A stretch of DNA of 64,000 nucleotides from Pieris napi (GCF_905475465.1 NC_062249.1:4166501-4230500), one strand, 5' to 3'; counted from the stretch's first letter, positions 33,197 to 45,364 are shown. Notes: generated by a model not told the origin, from the sequence alone. Made by a program: numbers and translations.

Positions 33197-33350
33197 ATGA
33201 GATATAATTTTTTTAAGGAAAAAGCAAAAAGATTATTCGACATCACAGGAGACCGAAGAGCTCGCAGCTACCTCGAACAAAGAATTAGTATATCTATTCA
33301 AAGGGTTAACGCTACCAGTATCTTCGGAACCTTGCCTAAAAGGAGTCCCT
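33197..33350 (+). pseudogene. Possible LINE C-terminal scrap
   Basis: The plus-strand peptide KAKRLFDITGDRRARSYL then QRISISIQRVNAT and FGTLP looks conserved (TGDRRA ... QRIS.AIQRGNA in what I recall of LINE ORF ends), but I cannot name the family. It is low confidence and may be chance. Confidence 0.35.
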
Positions 33351-33424
33351 TCCTTTTAATAATATATTTTAGTTATTATATTTTAAGATTAGTTATTGTT
33401 TTTTGTTATATTAATTTATGTTAG

Positions 33425-35429
33425 CAGTATTATGTTATAATTATAAATTAATCCTTTTATGTGGATATGATGTGCGATGTGAATGAATTTGACTTATGTG
33501 TACGACAATTATGATAATAACATTTTCACATTTTTTGACATTTGTTATTCAAATATATAAATATTATTATGCACATATAAAAATATCTGCATATATTTTA
33601 CAAAGTGATCAACCTGTTTTAAACTATTATTGATTCACTAAGAATGAGAATCCAGACCATGAAGCTAATCGCTTACTATACTTCGTGGATCGTATAAGAA
33701 CAAATATTGCACATTCTCGTAGCACGTATGATTTCCTAGTATTCTTATAAGTGGCTATTTTCATAAATTCACATAACTGTAACCTGCAACTTACTAACAA
33801 ACAATGTTATGTTACGTGTAAACCGTCACTTGGACATTCAAATGTGGTTGTTTCCTTTTAAGTATTGCTATGCCAATAAGGTACGTAGGGCATTAGAATA
33901 GGGTGCATTTTAGCGGTGTTATTTATAACTGTGCAAAGTGTCGATGTCTTGCCTGATAAGGGTCGGCCTGATGTAGGTACAAGTATTTGACACTGCTGAA
34001 TCAGTAATTTTGAAAAGTGTCCAGTTTGTAAATGTTGGTTTAGGAAATATTTAATAATATTGCTATCGGATGAAAATTAGCAGTTTTGCGTCGGTTTTAT
34101 TATTAACAACGGACTACGCCGGTATAATCAAATGAGTGCTGGAGTTCACGGACGCAGACGTACATCACGTGATGGTCGATATAATTATCTGTTACCGCAG
34201 TCTAAAGATATTAAAAACGAAATAAATAAATAGCGTGTGTTATAAGCTAAAATAATGTGTAAATAATAGAACAGAAGAACAAAGTGTTTTTGTTATGTGA
34301 TATCTACTTGTGTAAATAAGAATTGAATGATAGTCTCAAACAAATATAAAATTTGCTTTCATGAATCGTGCAACAATGAATCAATAAATAAATGTAATGA
34401 ATGTTGTTTTGCTGTGGGAAAAAGTATTGATTTGTCCGCGCTATCATAAAAATATCCCGATCTATATTTGTATATATTTGTGGATAATCAACTAATTTTT
34501 AGATGAATCTATAGCTTTATTCAATTCAAAAGGGAATGTTCATCTATGAAATATCTCGAAAATATTTATGAGATTAACGCTCTATGATGACTTAAACACA
34601 ATTTGAAAGAAAAAAATATTTCTTTGATTAGAACAAGAACAGAAAAAAATACAAAAACAACCTTTTCAATCGAAAATGGGACCAACCAGCAACACTGATT
34701 TTCAATGCTAACACTAGTATATTTTTTTTAATATCTTGTTTTACTGTTGTTTAACCAAGGATTATTTGCCTATAATAAAACGAAAAGTGAAGCTAGTGTA
34801 TGTAACACTCAGTGTGTTGCCATGGTTACGATGTTTTTATAAAAATAATGGTATCCATAGTAACAAAAACAGTTCTAACTTTGCTCTTTTAATAAAGCTG
34901 ACAAAGTTTATGTACGAAACTCTTGAGTGAACAGTGTAATAGCTGTCAGCCTGACAGTGTATTTACACCTTTATTGCTTCTCGAACGTTTTCGATAAATT
35001 AAGAAAGAACATCGCCTAGTTAAAAATAGAAATTATTAATTCTAAATAAGGACAAATTTATAACGCTGATTCGGAATAAAATAATCTCTTCCTCATGTGG
35101 TTGAGGTGCCAGTTAGCATGTTTAAATTCAGATCATGGGGTATCAGATTGATGAGAGTGCACGAAAACATTATTAAAAAAAGGGTGCGTGTACCTACTTA
35201 TGTACGCGCGTAAGAAGTTATACTTCTTTGGCACTATTAAAAATAGTTTTTGATTGCATGCAAATAATTAATTACAATTAAATAATCAAAGACTCAATAA
35301 AGTTCAGTTTACATTTGAAAAATTAAATAAATAAATATTTATTATTATTCTCTTACATTAAGTGTAACATAAATAATTCTATTATTATTCGAATATTCTT
35401 TTTAAATTATGTCCAATGCAGTAGCATCT
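33425..35429. other. Intergenic sequence, no gene seen
   Basis: AT-rich. 35185-35235 carries GTGCGTGTACCTACTTATGT and ACGCGCGTAAGAAGTTATAC, a word shared loosely with 25430-25490. Nothing else recognised. Confidence 0.3.
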
Positions 35430-35530
35430 TCCGTGAGCAACTTCATTCTGTTAATTTTGTGTCACGGTGCGCGCGCATCGTAAAAATTCACTTTCATTAA
35501 TTTTTCATAACGCGGGCCTAAAGAAGGATA
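35430..35530 (-). repeat. Inverted copy of the 20965 dispersed repeat
   Basis: AACTTCATTCTGTTAATTTTG, GTGTCACGGTGCGCGCGCATCG and TTCATTAATTTTTCATAACG are the reverse complement of 20965-21075 with modest divergence. Confidence 0.55.
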
Positions 35531-36617
35531 ACTTCAAAAATAATAATAAAGTTGATTAAATTAATATAACGTTACTCGTTTCTTAACAACAATTTGAAAA
35601 AAAAAAACATAAGCCAAAGCAATATAATCAAAATGCAAAATTACTAATAGCTGGATTTATTCAGATGATAAACAAAAAAAACAAAATGAAATAAACTATT
35701 ATCTCCATTCAGAAGACATTTTGTCCCTTTAATATTTCTCATACGAATATGATATTTGATTTTAAGCTTTATAACTATGACATAGAGCTGTAATTCACTT
35801 GCCACTGCGTTATACCGGTCGCCTTCTGTAGAATAATATTAATTTCCTTTTCTTGAAATAGGAATTCAGATTGTGTATTTGATCAAATGATTTTTCCGAG
35901 TTTCGTATAGAGTATTTTACAAGCAATTTCGTAATACACTCACTAAGAACAAAGCGATATTTGAAGGTATAATATATCCTTAAGTGTTTGATCTTTTAAT
36001 TTTGGTAAAAATCAATAATGTATTAACCCAACAATTTGTGTCTTCTTCCTTGATGTTTTTTGACACAATTAGGTGAATTCAATGGAGCCTTATATTCTTC
36101 TTAGAGGGCATTGATTGATTTTACCTATTACCTAGAGTTTACGAGGATTTTCAATTACATATAAGTTCGGGTACTGGCCCAATGTGAAATTTTGTGAATT
36201 GAGTAGAATCTACACTTTTTTAAGCAATTTAATGGGATGACTTGTGTAATTTACCTAATTAAAGTTGAATATAAATTATAAAACAATGTGAACATTAGGA
36301 GCCTTTGTAGTTACGACGGCAAAAAAAAAACGGACCGGAACTTTTATACCATTAAAGCAATATTTTTATGTAATAATAAAACACACCCTAGCGTTAGAGA
36401 GAAACATCTAAATGGAATATGTTACATTAACGTCAATTGCCCTTCTAGCAATTAATTCATAATGTCACTAGCATGTAGAGTTTAACATAATACAGATTGC
36501 ATATCGAATCATTACACAAAGCAACAGGCGGTCAATTACCACATAGACTGGCGGTCAAAGATGTTAAATCTATAGCTAACTCCGTTTTCATCTCAAACAG
36601 TTTTATATTACAAACAA
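35531..36617. other. Intergenic sequence, no gene seen
   Basis: AT-rich; nothing recognised. Confidence 0.35.
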
Positions 36618-36630
36618 TACCACAGAACAT

Positions 36631-36922
36631 ATAAATAAAATAAATCAATGGCGCTACAACCTCTTTAGGTCTTGGCCTTAGATTTCTGAATCTGTTTCAT
36701 GATCATTTTTAAATCTAATAGGCAAGTAGGTAATCAGCCCCCAGTGTTTGACACACGCCGTCGACTTTTTGGATCTAAGACATGTCGGTTTCCTCACGAT
36801 GTTTTCCTTCACCGTTCGTGCAAATATTAAATGCGCACATAGAAAGAAAGTCCATTGGTGCACAGCCGGAGATCGAACCTACGACCTCAGGTATGAGAGT
36901 CGCACGCTGAAGCCACTACATG
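36631..36922 (-). mobile_element. tRNA-derived SINE (Metulj-like), perfect 13-bp TSD
   Basis: Minus-strand copy with A/T-rich tail at the left (ATAAATAAAATAAAT), body and B box (GGAGATCGAACCTACGACC), ending GAAGCCACTAC at its 5' end. TACCACAGAACAT flanks it at 36618-36630 and 36923-36935, a perfect 13-bp duplication. Confidence 0.92.
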
Positions 36923-36935
36923 TACCACAGAACAT

Positions 36936-37448
36936 GTAATTTTAAAAATAGACAGAAGATGTGCTAAGTGCAGTTTGTTACAGACAACTCAGGCGGAGGG
37001 TTGCTAAAAGAAGTTACTTTAAATTATTAAAAGACTTTGTAAAATTAAAATCAACACTTAATACAAAAATACAATTTTAAAGTATAATAAAATTGTAAAA
37101 AGGTTTACGTAGTTGCTCTAAGCAAATTTAAGATAAATCTTGCTCAAAGTGCTCCTTCAGCAATTCCATGTATTGATTAGAAAACAATTGAGAGTACCAA
37201 TACATAAAATATCTTCACATGAATAGATTGTGATCGAATTTGTTTATAAATAAAACCATGACAGTTTAATTTTTGGTTAATCACAACAATAAAAATATTA
37301 CAGGAAAATAACCCGTTTCCAAAGTATAAATACGAGTTGTATTTAATTATTTAAATAACGCGACGTTTTGATTACTTTAGAACAGATGGCGAGTAATCGG
37401 GTAAATTAAACATAATTTTAAATCCAAAAATAATAAAAAATTAACACG
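36936..37448. other. Intergenic sequence, no gene seen
   Basis: AT-rich; nothing recognised. Confidence 0.35.
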
Positions 37449-37452
37449 TTAA

Positions 37453-37689
37453 GGGTCTGTTTTACAATGTATAGATAAAGTACCAAATAGCTATGCAACT
37501 CAAAAATTATTTGGAAGATAAATTGAGCTTGACACTTCATCGGACTCATAACTTATGATGGACTTTATGTGACGAATAGCGCTATCTGACGGTCGTGAAA
37601 CGCAACAATAGTGTTTATCCTACCAATAAGTAATAAATAGCTAATTTGGAACTTATGCAGAACTTATCCGTACATTGTAAAACAGACCC
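37453..37689. mobile_element. 237-bp MITE in a TTAA target
   Basis: Terminal inverted repeats GGGTCTGTTTTACAATGT (18 bp, perfect) with TTAA on both sides (37449-37452 and 37690-37693). A TTAA target is typical of piggyBac and Kolobok transposons. The unit has no coding capacity. The terminal bases do not settle which superfamily supplied the transposase. Confidence 0.85.
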
Positions 37690-37693
37690 TTAA

Positions 37694-38296
37694 TGTGCAA
37701 ATCTAAGGGTAACTTATACAATAAAAATTGCCGCTGTCTGACATCTGTCAGTATATATCTATGTTGTCAGTTGTATATCTATACAAACTATAATCTCCAG
37801 AATCACAATTTTGGGTTGTGTGTTTGTGTGAACCACGTAAATATTAACACATTTCCTAATTACGTATTCATCGTAGGAGCTCGCGTCATGCGTTATGTAA
37901 TACAGGTACACTTGTGAAGATAGGAGCATCTAAGAGTAGACTTCTAAGAATAATTTATAATAATATTTGATACATTTTCTGGTAATCGTGGATTTATATC
38001 ATATCTTAACCATTAATATATTTGAAGTCGGTTAATATGCAATTTAAAATAATTTATGTATAAACCATAGAATATTTGTTATGACTCATCACACAGTTAA
38101 ATTACACTTAATGAGATTAAAACGTTTAAAACATTATATAGTAGAAGAATGAATGACGCTAAAATTACCTTTTCCAATATATTCTGTGTTTAATAATTTT
38201 AAGAATTATTTAGGATATTAAACATTTTACTTGATTAATTAGGTAGTTATAATAAAATCTTTTCAACGCAATTGGAATATCCTAAAATATAAAAAT
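37694..38296. other. Intergenic sequence, no gene seen
   Basis: AT-rich; nothing recognised. Confidence 0.35.
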
Positions 38297-38564
38297 GGGG
38301 GCCTCATAGCCTTGCGATCTTATTAAGTGGCAGCTAGGTGAGGGGTACCGGGTTCGATTCCCGGTTCGAGTGCAAGTTTTGTTTTAATTTAATTTAAATT
38401 TGTTCTCGGCCTTTGGGAGGCTTGTGCGGTACCGGGCGAGTGCTTAAACCGTACATCGAGGACACGGTCGAATTTCTAAAGACAAGCACGAATTATAAAA
38501 AATCCTATACTTGACGCTGGCTAATGCACAAATCGTGCCAGAGCCATTAAAAAAAAAAAAAAAG
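38297..38564 (+). mobile_element. Third tRNA-derived SINE family
   Basis: Head GGGGCCTCATAGCCTTGCGA with B box GGGTTCGATTCCCGGTTC, body CTCGGCCTTTGGGAGGCTTG and TCGAGGACACGGTCG, then CCAGAGCCATT and a 15-nt poly(A). The head is too irregular to fold as a tRNA. Distinct from the SINEs at 6361 and 15838 except for the pol III promoter words. Confidence 0.8.
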
Positions 38565-39984
38565 ATAAAATAACTTTATGTAACTCTCTGTACATCACTC
38601 GGGTTCCGTCAAATGTTGCTTACTTATTAAGACGTATAAAATTTTAAGCAGACACGACTTGGGCCGAAATGAAACGTTACGTGTGTTCCTTACGACGCTC
38701 GCAATATCTCAACATAAAAGTATTAGTACATGGGCTTTGAGTAATCACACTTATCTTTATTCACTAGCAACCTTATTTTTGCAATCGTCACGCATGTAAG
38801 TGAAACATAATGGTTTTTCTTGTCAGTTGGTACATATATGCATATCTATAATCTATATACTATATATTTGGTATACTACTTGCGCCTCAGTAGATTCTTT
38901 TTTATATTTCCTAATTGCTACCTCCTACTATTGTTACCTGGAAGAAATGACTTGTTAGCGATAAGGCCGACCGTTGCCTAATAATTTATGTAACCGGTTT
39001 TTTGTATGAATGTTCAAGGTGTAAATAAATAAATCAAAATATTGTTATTACTCAACTAATAAGCAGGGCCACCAGTAAAAAATAACAAAATTTCTAAAAA
39101 TAACACATTTGATAGTCGGCCATTTATGATATAAAATAACAGTTTTTTTTGTATATAAAATAATAATATTTAATGTTTTTAAAATTATAATAATTATTGT
39201 TGAAAAGATCATTATTTTCAAGAGTAATCGTTCTTCAACTATTAAAAACTCTTGTAGTCTAGTCACATTTGAAGTATTTAAACATAAAGTATGTTCAAAA
39301 ATCAAAAAATATCAAAAAATAGTTATAGCTCCACAGATTTTTCCTACTACAAACTGCCTTTATTTTATAGCTTGAGAATATAGCAACAACTTTATTGCAT
39401 AATATTGTGTTCAAGTTACTTCAGAAAATACAAAGTTAACATTATTTTGAGCATAACTATGTGAGCGGATGCTACGCGTTGCAACGCGGTGGCTATTCCG
39501 TAGCCGCTGGCCCGTAGCGCGTATTTCGTAGCAGTTACGTAGGTGTAGAGTGAACTACGTAAAAGCTTTCAAACTAAGAGCTTGTAAGTACTATTTTGAA
39601 ACTATTTAAATGAACAGGATTCAAGCAGTAGGTTTATTTGCATGAAGACCAAGCCTTTTATATTTACAGAGATATACAGAAGACGAGAGAATGGGATAGT
39701 CATCTTTGTGTATTCCCTTATAATATTTTAAACTACGAGCACATGTTAACGTACATGCGATATTTATACAAATACAAATAAAAATGTTAAAATAATTATT
39801 TTATTATCATACAAAATTATCCTTTACTATGAAGCTAGTACGAAGAAGGCTTGTTACAGTTAACTATTGTGTGACAATGAGGTTACTGTTCTCTTGTATT
39901 CATAATACTACATTCTCGCTTATGTATATATTATTTCTTATAGAACAAAATTTCTAATACCTGGTATTTTAATAACTATAAAAA
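38565..39984. other. Intergenic sequence, no gene seen
   Basis: AT-rich except a GC-richer island at 39468-39560 (GCTACGCGTTGCAACGCGG, GTAGCCGCTGG, CCCGTAGCGCG), which has small internal inverted words but no known identity. Confidence 0.3.
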
Positions 39985-40277
39985 AAAATCAATGGCACTA
40001 CAACCTTTTTAGGTCTGGGCCTCAGATTCGTGTACATGTTTCATGATCGGTTGGTAATCTATTTGGCCAGTAGGTGATCAGCCTTCTGTGCCTGACGCAC
40101 GCCATTGACTTTTTGGTTCTAGGGCAAGCCGGGTTCCTCGCGATGTTTTTCTTCACCGTTCGAGCGAATGTTAAATGTGCACTTAGAAAAAAAGTCCATA
40201 GGTGCACAGCCGGGGATCGAACCTGCGACCTCAGGGATGAGAGTTGCACGCTGAAACAACTAGGCCAACACTGCTCA
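39985..40277 (-). mobile_element. tRNA-derived SINE (Metulj-like)
   Basis: Nearly complete minus-strand copy: CAATGGCACTACAACC, TTTAGGTCTGGGCCTCAG, GCCATTGACTTTTTGG, TTCACCGTTCGAGCGAATG, B box GGGGATCGAACCTGCGACC and end GGCCAACACTGCTC. The target duplication is unclear. Confidence 0.88.
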
Positions 40278-40544
40278 CTAATGTTTTTTAATTGGATTAA
40301 TTTATATTGTTCAGCTATCATGACGAAGGCACTTCTTTCTTTATATATATTTGAAAATATTTTTACATTTATTCCACTTAGATTTGATCTCCTAATATGG
40401 GACGCTCAACTCTAATGCTTAAACATGCTTCACCGAGAGCAGAAGTGTGTATCTTGTTAAATTATTCATTATCATTACTCAGATAACATTGTTTGATAAG
40501 ACAACAAAAACAGAAATAGCATTTTATAAAAAGTAACAGAGGAA

Positions 40545-40690
40545 AAACGGGTAGGAGGTGGTTCATCTGATGATAAGTGATACCTCACGCCCACGGCCAC
40601 TCACATAGCCAGAAACATCGTAAGTGCGTTGTCAACATCGTAAGTGCGTTGTCAACGTCCTTTTAAGAAATGTTACGCGTTTTTCAATAC
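40545..40690 (-). mobile_element. LINE 3'-end fragment with an internal duplication
   Basis: Minus-strand match to the 'GGCAACGCACTT ... CATCAGATGAACC' LINE end. The word AACATCGTAAGTGCGTTGTC is tandemly doubled at 40617-40657, a private duplication in this copy. Confidence 0.55.
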
Positions 40691-41408
40691 GCCGGACCGT
40701 CCAGAAGCATGTGCAGCCATTTTTCAGTCTTGTTATTGCAGTAGTATGTAGCCCTGGCCCGAAGTTTAATCAGTGTAGGTTGAATGTTTGAGGAAAATTA
40801 TCAAACATAAGCTTAAGCAGTATAGCAATATAAATATAATTAACTTATATTTTATATACTTTAATTAATGACATGAAATTATAACAAAACCTTAATTATA
40901 AGGATAAAAACCGAAAGTACATATATATAATTTTAACTTTACCGTCATATGTATTCTGTAAAATATTAATTAAAGTAATAATTGTGTAGTAAGTAATTAT
41001 TTTAGTTTTCGGTTGAATGAATGTATTTGGAGCATTAATTAAATGCATGCAAATGATATTTACTAACTCAATTAAACTGAATATTAAATGAAACGTATTT
41101 ATATTTATTATAAATGACTGTTGAAAACAATGCTATTATGACTAATTTAATTTGAAAAATATAAACTTATATTATTATGAATAAGTTTGATTACGCTAAT
41201 TTAAGAGACTACTGGTTTGCATTCTACATATCATTTTGTGTTGGAGAGATCCATCGGGAAACCCTAAGGGGTGTTTTACATTACTGCGAGAGTGGAGTAT
41301 GAATAATAGAAATTTAGCAAATATGGGGATTATTACTGATTTCAAAATCGAAAAAAATCAAATACTATCCTTGTAATTAATAACATTATTCATGTTTATA
41401 ATATAATA
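40691..41408. other. AT-rich intergenic sequence, no gene seen
   Basis: Nothing recognised. Confidence 0.35.
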
Positions 41409-42318
41409 TTGGGTGTTTTTTTTAGAGGTATAGAACTTTAAATTGCAATAAAACAACGATGGATTATTGGACTGACATGATTTTTTTTTATTTGAAAGAT
41501 AATCTTGTGGCAATACATTTTAAATATGATTTCTGGCATATAACTGCCACGGCTGGCTCGGATATAGTCCAATCTGGACGTCCAATTTTCCCGTCCGTTG
41601 TTCCCGATTTTCATAAGCGAATTTTGTTTAGCGATGAAGCACACTTCTGGTTAAATGGCTACGTCAACAAACAAAACTGCCGCATTTGGAGTGAAGCTGA
41701 TCCTCAAGTGTATGTCGAAACACCGTTACATCCAGAAAAACTGACTGTTTGGTGCGCTTTATGGGCTGGTGGCAGCATTCGTCCATACTTCTTCAAAAAC
41801 GATAATGGCGATAGGTATAGAGACATGATTACTAACTTTTTCATTCCTGAATTGAACAATCATGATGTCCAAGAGCTGTGGTTTTAACAAGACGGCGCAA
41901 CATGTCACACAGCTCGTGCCACAATCGATTTACTGAAAGACACCGCCTAATTTCACGTTTTTGACCTGTGAATTGGCCTCCAAGATCTTGTGATTTAACA
42001 CCGCTAGATTATTTTCTGTGGGGCTAAGTAAAGTCATTGGTCTATGTGGATAAGCCACAAACGCTTGACCATTTGGAAGACAACATTCGCCGTGTTATTG
42101 CCGATATACGGCCACAAATGTTGAAAAAAGTCATCGAAAATTGGACGTCCAGATTGGACTATATCCGAGCCAGCCGTGGCAGTCATATGCCAGAAATCAT
42201 ATTTAAAATGTATTGCCACAAGATTATCTTTCAAATAAAAAAAAAATCATGTCAGTCCAATAATCCATCGTTGTTTTGTTGCAATTTAAAGTTCTATACC
42301 TCTAAAAAAAACACCCGA
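41409..42318 (+). mobile_element. Rearranged rosa-type mariner with 182-bp inverted ends
   Basis: A 910-bp unit flanked by TA (41407-41408, 42319-42320), with ends TTGGGTGTTTTTTTTAGAGG and its near-complement. Arms 41409-41590 and 42137-42318 are inverted copies with only a few differences. The right arm is the normal 3' end of the transposase gene plus the 3' TIR. The left arm is the same segment turned round, replacing the 5' half of the gene. Mariners normally have TIRs of about 30 bp, so this is a rearranged fold-back derivative. Confidence 0.85.
41591..42232 (+). pseudogene. Mariner (rosa, DD41D type) transposase, N-terminus missing
   Basis: Encodes PDFHKRILFSDEAHFWLNG, with the first catalytic Asp in FSDEAHF, then CRIWSEADPQVYVE, LTVWCALWAGGSIRPYFF and IPELNNHDVQELWF. 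A TAA replaces the codon before QDGATCHTA (second Asp). Shifted frames follow, with TPLDYFLWG (third Asp). The last part reads ENWTSRLDYIRASRGSHMPE. The helix-turn-helix half is absent. One stop plus frameshifts make it inactive. The better-preserved relative at 58125 shows the 41-residue spacing between second and third Asp. Confidence 0.8.
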
Positions 42319-42650
42319 TATATATATAAATTACTTTTTACTAAACTAAACCATTGCCGTAACTGCACGCGCGCAGCTTGCAAACGGCTCGCGAGTTGCA
42401 CATTCGCGGCGCATTCTCCAGATGTGGACGCACCCCAAAATTAAAAAAGGTTATTACCTATTAGCCATTTGTTTAATAGTGCGCGCTTGGGCGCCCACTA
42501 AAGCAAAGCATACTATAGGTCTACTATATTATTTTCTTCCCTATTATATATCTATGGAGCGATGTATAAGAGAGAAGAAAATAATATATAAAATAAAAAA
42601 TAGATAATAAAAAGAATAGCTAAGGTAGCAGTAGTCACAATTAAAAAAAA
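42319..42650. other. Intergenic sequence, GC-richer patch
   Basis: 42360-42440 is GC-rich (GCACGCGCGCAGCTTGCAAA, CGGCTCGCGAGTTGCACATTC) and 42478-42500 has GCGCGCTTGGGCGCCCAC. These could be fragments of a repeat; no coding signature recognised. Confidence 0.3.
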
Positions 42651-42654
42651 TAAA

Positions 42655-42938
42655 CTTAAGTGGAAGTCGGTGGCACACATGGCAAGAGAACAGAAAAGTG
42701 AGGCAAGAAAGTATTAAACTGATGCCTAAGGTACAATAAACGGATAGACCAGATTAAAGAAGGCAGGTAATACATGGCAGAGAATGGTACAGTGCAGACA
42801 GAAATAGCGGAGTTGGGAGGAGGTCTTTGCCAAAAATGGGCACACGGATATCTAGAACGAGATGATAGAAATATACATGTTTTTAAATGTAAAGTAATGT
42901 AAATTCAGATATTAAAGACTATTATTATTATTAAAATA
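42655..42938 (+). pseudogene. RTE-like LINE ORF C-terminus and 3' tail
   Basis: The plus strand gives LKWKSVAHMAREQ, then AGNTWQRMVQCRQK, RSWEEVFAKNGHTDI and a TAG near 42855, followed by about 80 bases and an ATTATTATTA tail. 'AG-x-x-W-x-R-x-A/V-Q-x-R-x-x-W-R-x-x-EE-x-F' is the end of many insect RTE/BovB-like LINE proteins, with a short 3' UTR and microsatellite tail. The upstream reverse transcriptase is absent. Confidence 0.65.
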
Positions 42939-44553
42939 AATATGCCTTACAGCCTTGGTTTACGCAACCGAAATAAATGAATTATTTACTTTTACTTGGC
43001 GTTTCTGGAAAGTGAAGTTTACTTCACTCAGTATTGTGAATCCTTTGAAATGTTAAAAAATATTTTGAAAAAGTGTTTAGAAACAAATTATGCACGGAAT
43101 AAGAAAACCAAAAGACCCAAGCGATTATCAAGTTCCTTAAATTGTACCAAGATAAATAAAACATTTGTATTTCATCCTTAGAGTTTTAAATATCCTTCGA
43201 TTGTATAAAGAGTTATTTTATCTGAAAAGTGTAAGAAGGCACGTCGACACTGTGACGTCACGCTAAATCGAAATAGCAAAATGCCTCCGATTCCACTCTC
43301 GCGAATATGTTCAAAACACGAGTATTAAGGCTCATTAAACTATACGACATTTTGTTAAAAGTTAAAATAAACGTTTAACCTTTTTATAAGCCACAGATTT
43401 TTAAAAGATAAGGGGGCAAATGATCCACCAGGACTGCCATATAAGGCATACAGCACATAGATTTACATGTAAGTGGGTGCTTTGCCGGCCTTTGCTCCCA
43501 AAGCATGCTTAGCAAAAGGAAATGCTTAGCAAAAGGTAATGCTTAGCAAAGAGGACTACTCTGGAAGAACACTAGTTGATAGTATTTTTTACAGTGACTT
43601 AAATAACTTTAGTGAGGTAGCAAACAAAAATATTTTTTATGTAGGTACTCGACTGGATTAAACATTTCAAACAGTTTATAAGATGAAAATTACATCAAAT
43701 TTCATAAAATTTCATCATAGTTAATAATGAGAACAGAAACTTGCAATCAACGTCTGCATGAGGAACGAAAACCCAATTCACAGCTAAATTTATTATAATT
43801 AAGTGTTGATATCATATCGCGATGGCTGTAGATAACAAAAAAAATAATTGTGGAAAACATTTAATAAATTTAATATATAAATAAATTTATTTTATTATTT
43901 ACTGTTAATGTCTTGTGTCATATATATGCTTGTATTTTATGGAATGAAATAAAACTATTAATTTACTATCGTATCGGTGCCGTGTCGTATAAATGTACAA
44001 AGCAGTAAATTTGTCTGGTGCTCAGCGCGCAGTGACGTCACATCCGTAGATATTTATCATCTCACATATCTTGATGTTACTGCTATATCTGAATATACAA
44101 TTAGGCTGCCGTATATCTTGGCACACGACGCCAACCGACCAACTACACTGAAATATACACATTTACATTTGTTACATTAAACGTTCGAATTTTAAATGTA
44201 TAAAATATTCATAAACATATTTAATCCTCCAATAGACATATTTCGTCACGTTCTTTTTTCAAAGTGGTGTGGGAAGTATAATAGGCCCCTATATACCGCT
44301 ATATCGGGATTTGAGTAAGCAATGTATAATCTTTAGGACCCTGAAAATACAAATACAAAAGCTTTTGTAAATCAGGATTTTTAAAGCGCTGAATACACAA
44401 TAGTTGCACAGGGACCGCATCAGACATGCAGCGCGGTAATGAAGGACTCCTCAAATACTGTCTCGTATACAATCTACATACAGATATCCAGAGCCATTGT
44501 ATGAACGTTTATTGAGTGTTGTGTCCATGAAGATTTTACGAATAATAACTTTG
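42939..44553. other. Intergenic sequence with small repeats
   Basis: Contains a LINE-tail scrap on the minus strand at 43409-43500 (GGGGGCAAATGATCCACC) and a 17-bp tandem repeat (ATGCTTAGCAAAAGG, three copies) at 43503-43556. No gene recognised. Confidence 0.4.
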
Positions 44554-44566
44554 TTACCACTTAATA

Positions 44567-44816
44567 AATAAATCAGTGGCACTACAACCTCAGATTTCTG
44601 TATCGGTTTCATGATCATTTGTCAATCTTATAGGTAATCTAATAGGCAACTAGGCGATCAGCCTCCTATGGTTTCCACACAAACTTTTCCTTCACCGTTC
44701 GAGTGTATGTTAAATGCGCACATAGAGAGAAAGTCCGTTGTTGCATAGCCAAGGATCGAACGTACGACCTCAAGAGTAAGAGTCGCACGCTGAAGCCACT
44801 AGGCCAACACTGCTCA
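44567..44816 (-). mobile_element. tRNA-derived SINE (Metulj-like), 13-bp TSD with one mismatch
   Basis: Minus-strand copy with two internal deletions (the CTAAAAAGG and GTCGACTTTTTGG segments are missing). B box AAGGATCGAACGTACGACC, end GGCCAACACTGCTC. TTACCACTTAATA (44554-44566) and TTACCATTTAATA (44817-44829) flank it. Confidence 0.88.
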
Positions 44817-44829
44817 TTACCATTTAATA

Positions 44830-45310
44830 CTATAAAAAATAATATTACAATTATAAAGTAAAAATAAAAATTACAAAGAGGCAGCTTATCACTAATAAGA
44901 GATCTTAACATAAAGAAAGAGTTATAGAAATCTCATATAAAAAATCATCATACAAATAACCAAAAGAACAAAATTTAGTTCTTAATATTGTTTACTGTTT
45001 AAACTTATCGTATCTGACTTGGTACTTCTTAAATTTAGATGCAGTCTTAAACAGTAGAAAATAAGTGAATTGTAAAAACTTTTTCCGAATATTCTATTAT
45101 GACAATTTATTCGTACTTCGAGCATTTAGATATTCAGAGACAGAAGTCAAACTCCTGCCAAGACTCACAATATGCAATCATCGCTTTTCCAAGTATTTCA
45201 ATTTTATTATAGTTATATAGCTTCTTGATATTTAAGCATAGTTATTGCGTTTCACTACTTCTAAATAATTGTTTGTAAACAAGTCGACTTGTATTTTATC
45301 CCCTTACTAT
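44830..45310. other. AT-rich intergenic sequence, no gene seen
   Basis: Nothing recognised; ends at the target duplication of the R1-like retrotransposon. Confidence 0.35.
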
Positions 45311-45320
45311 GTAGTAAAAT

Positions 45321-45364
<44 letters not shown>

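Noticed and set aside
38297..38375. Possible tRNA gene with GGGTTCGATTCCCGG
   Set aside because: No proper cloverleaf; followed by a SINE body and poly(A).
36748..40415. Open frames of 60-113 aa overlapping SINEs (36678-36939, 40022-40415)
   Set aside because: They fall on tRNA-derived SINE copies, which are non-coding; similar peptides recur because the SINE recurs.
42034..42444. Open frames on both strands over the mariner right arm
   Set aside because: Shadows of the inverted arms; the coding sense is the transposase C-terminus on the plus strand.
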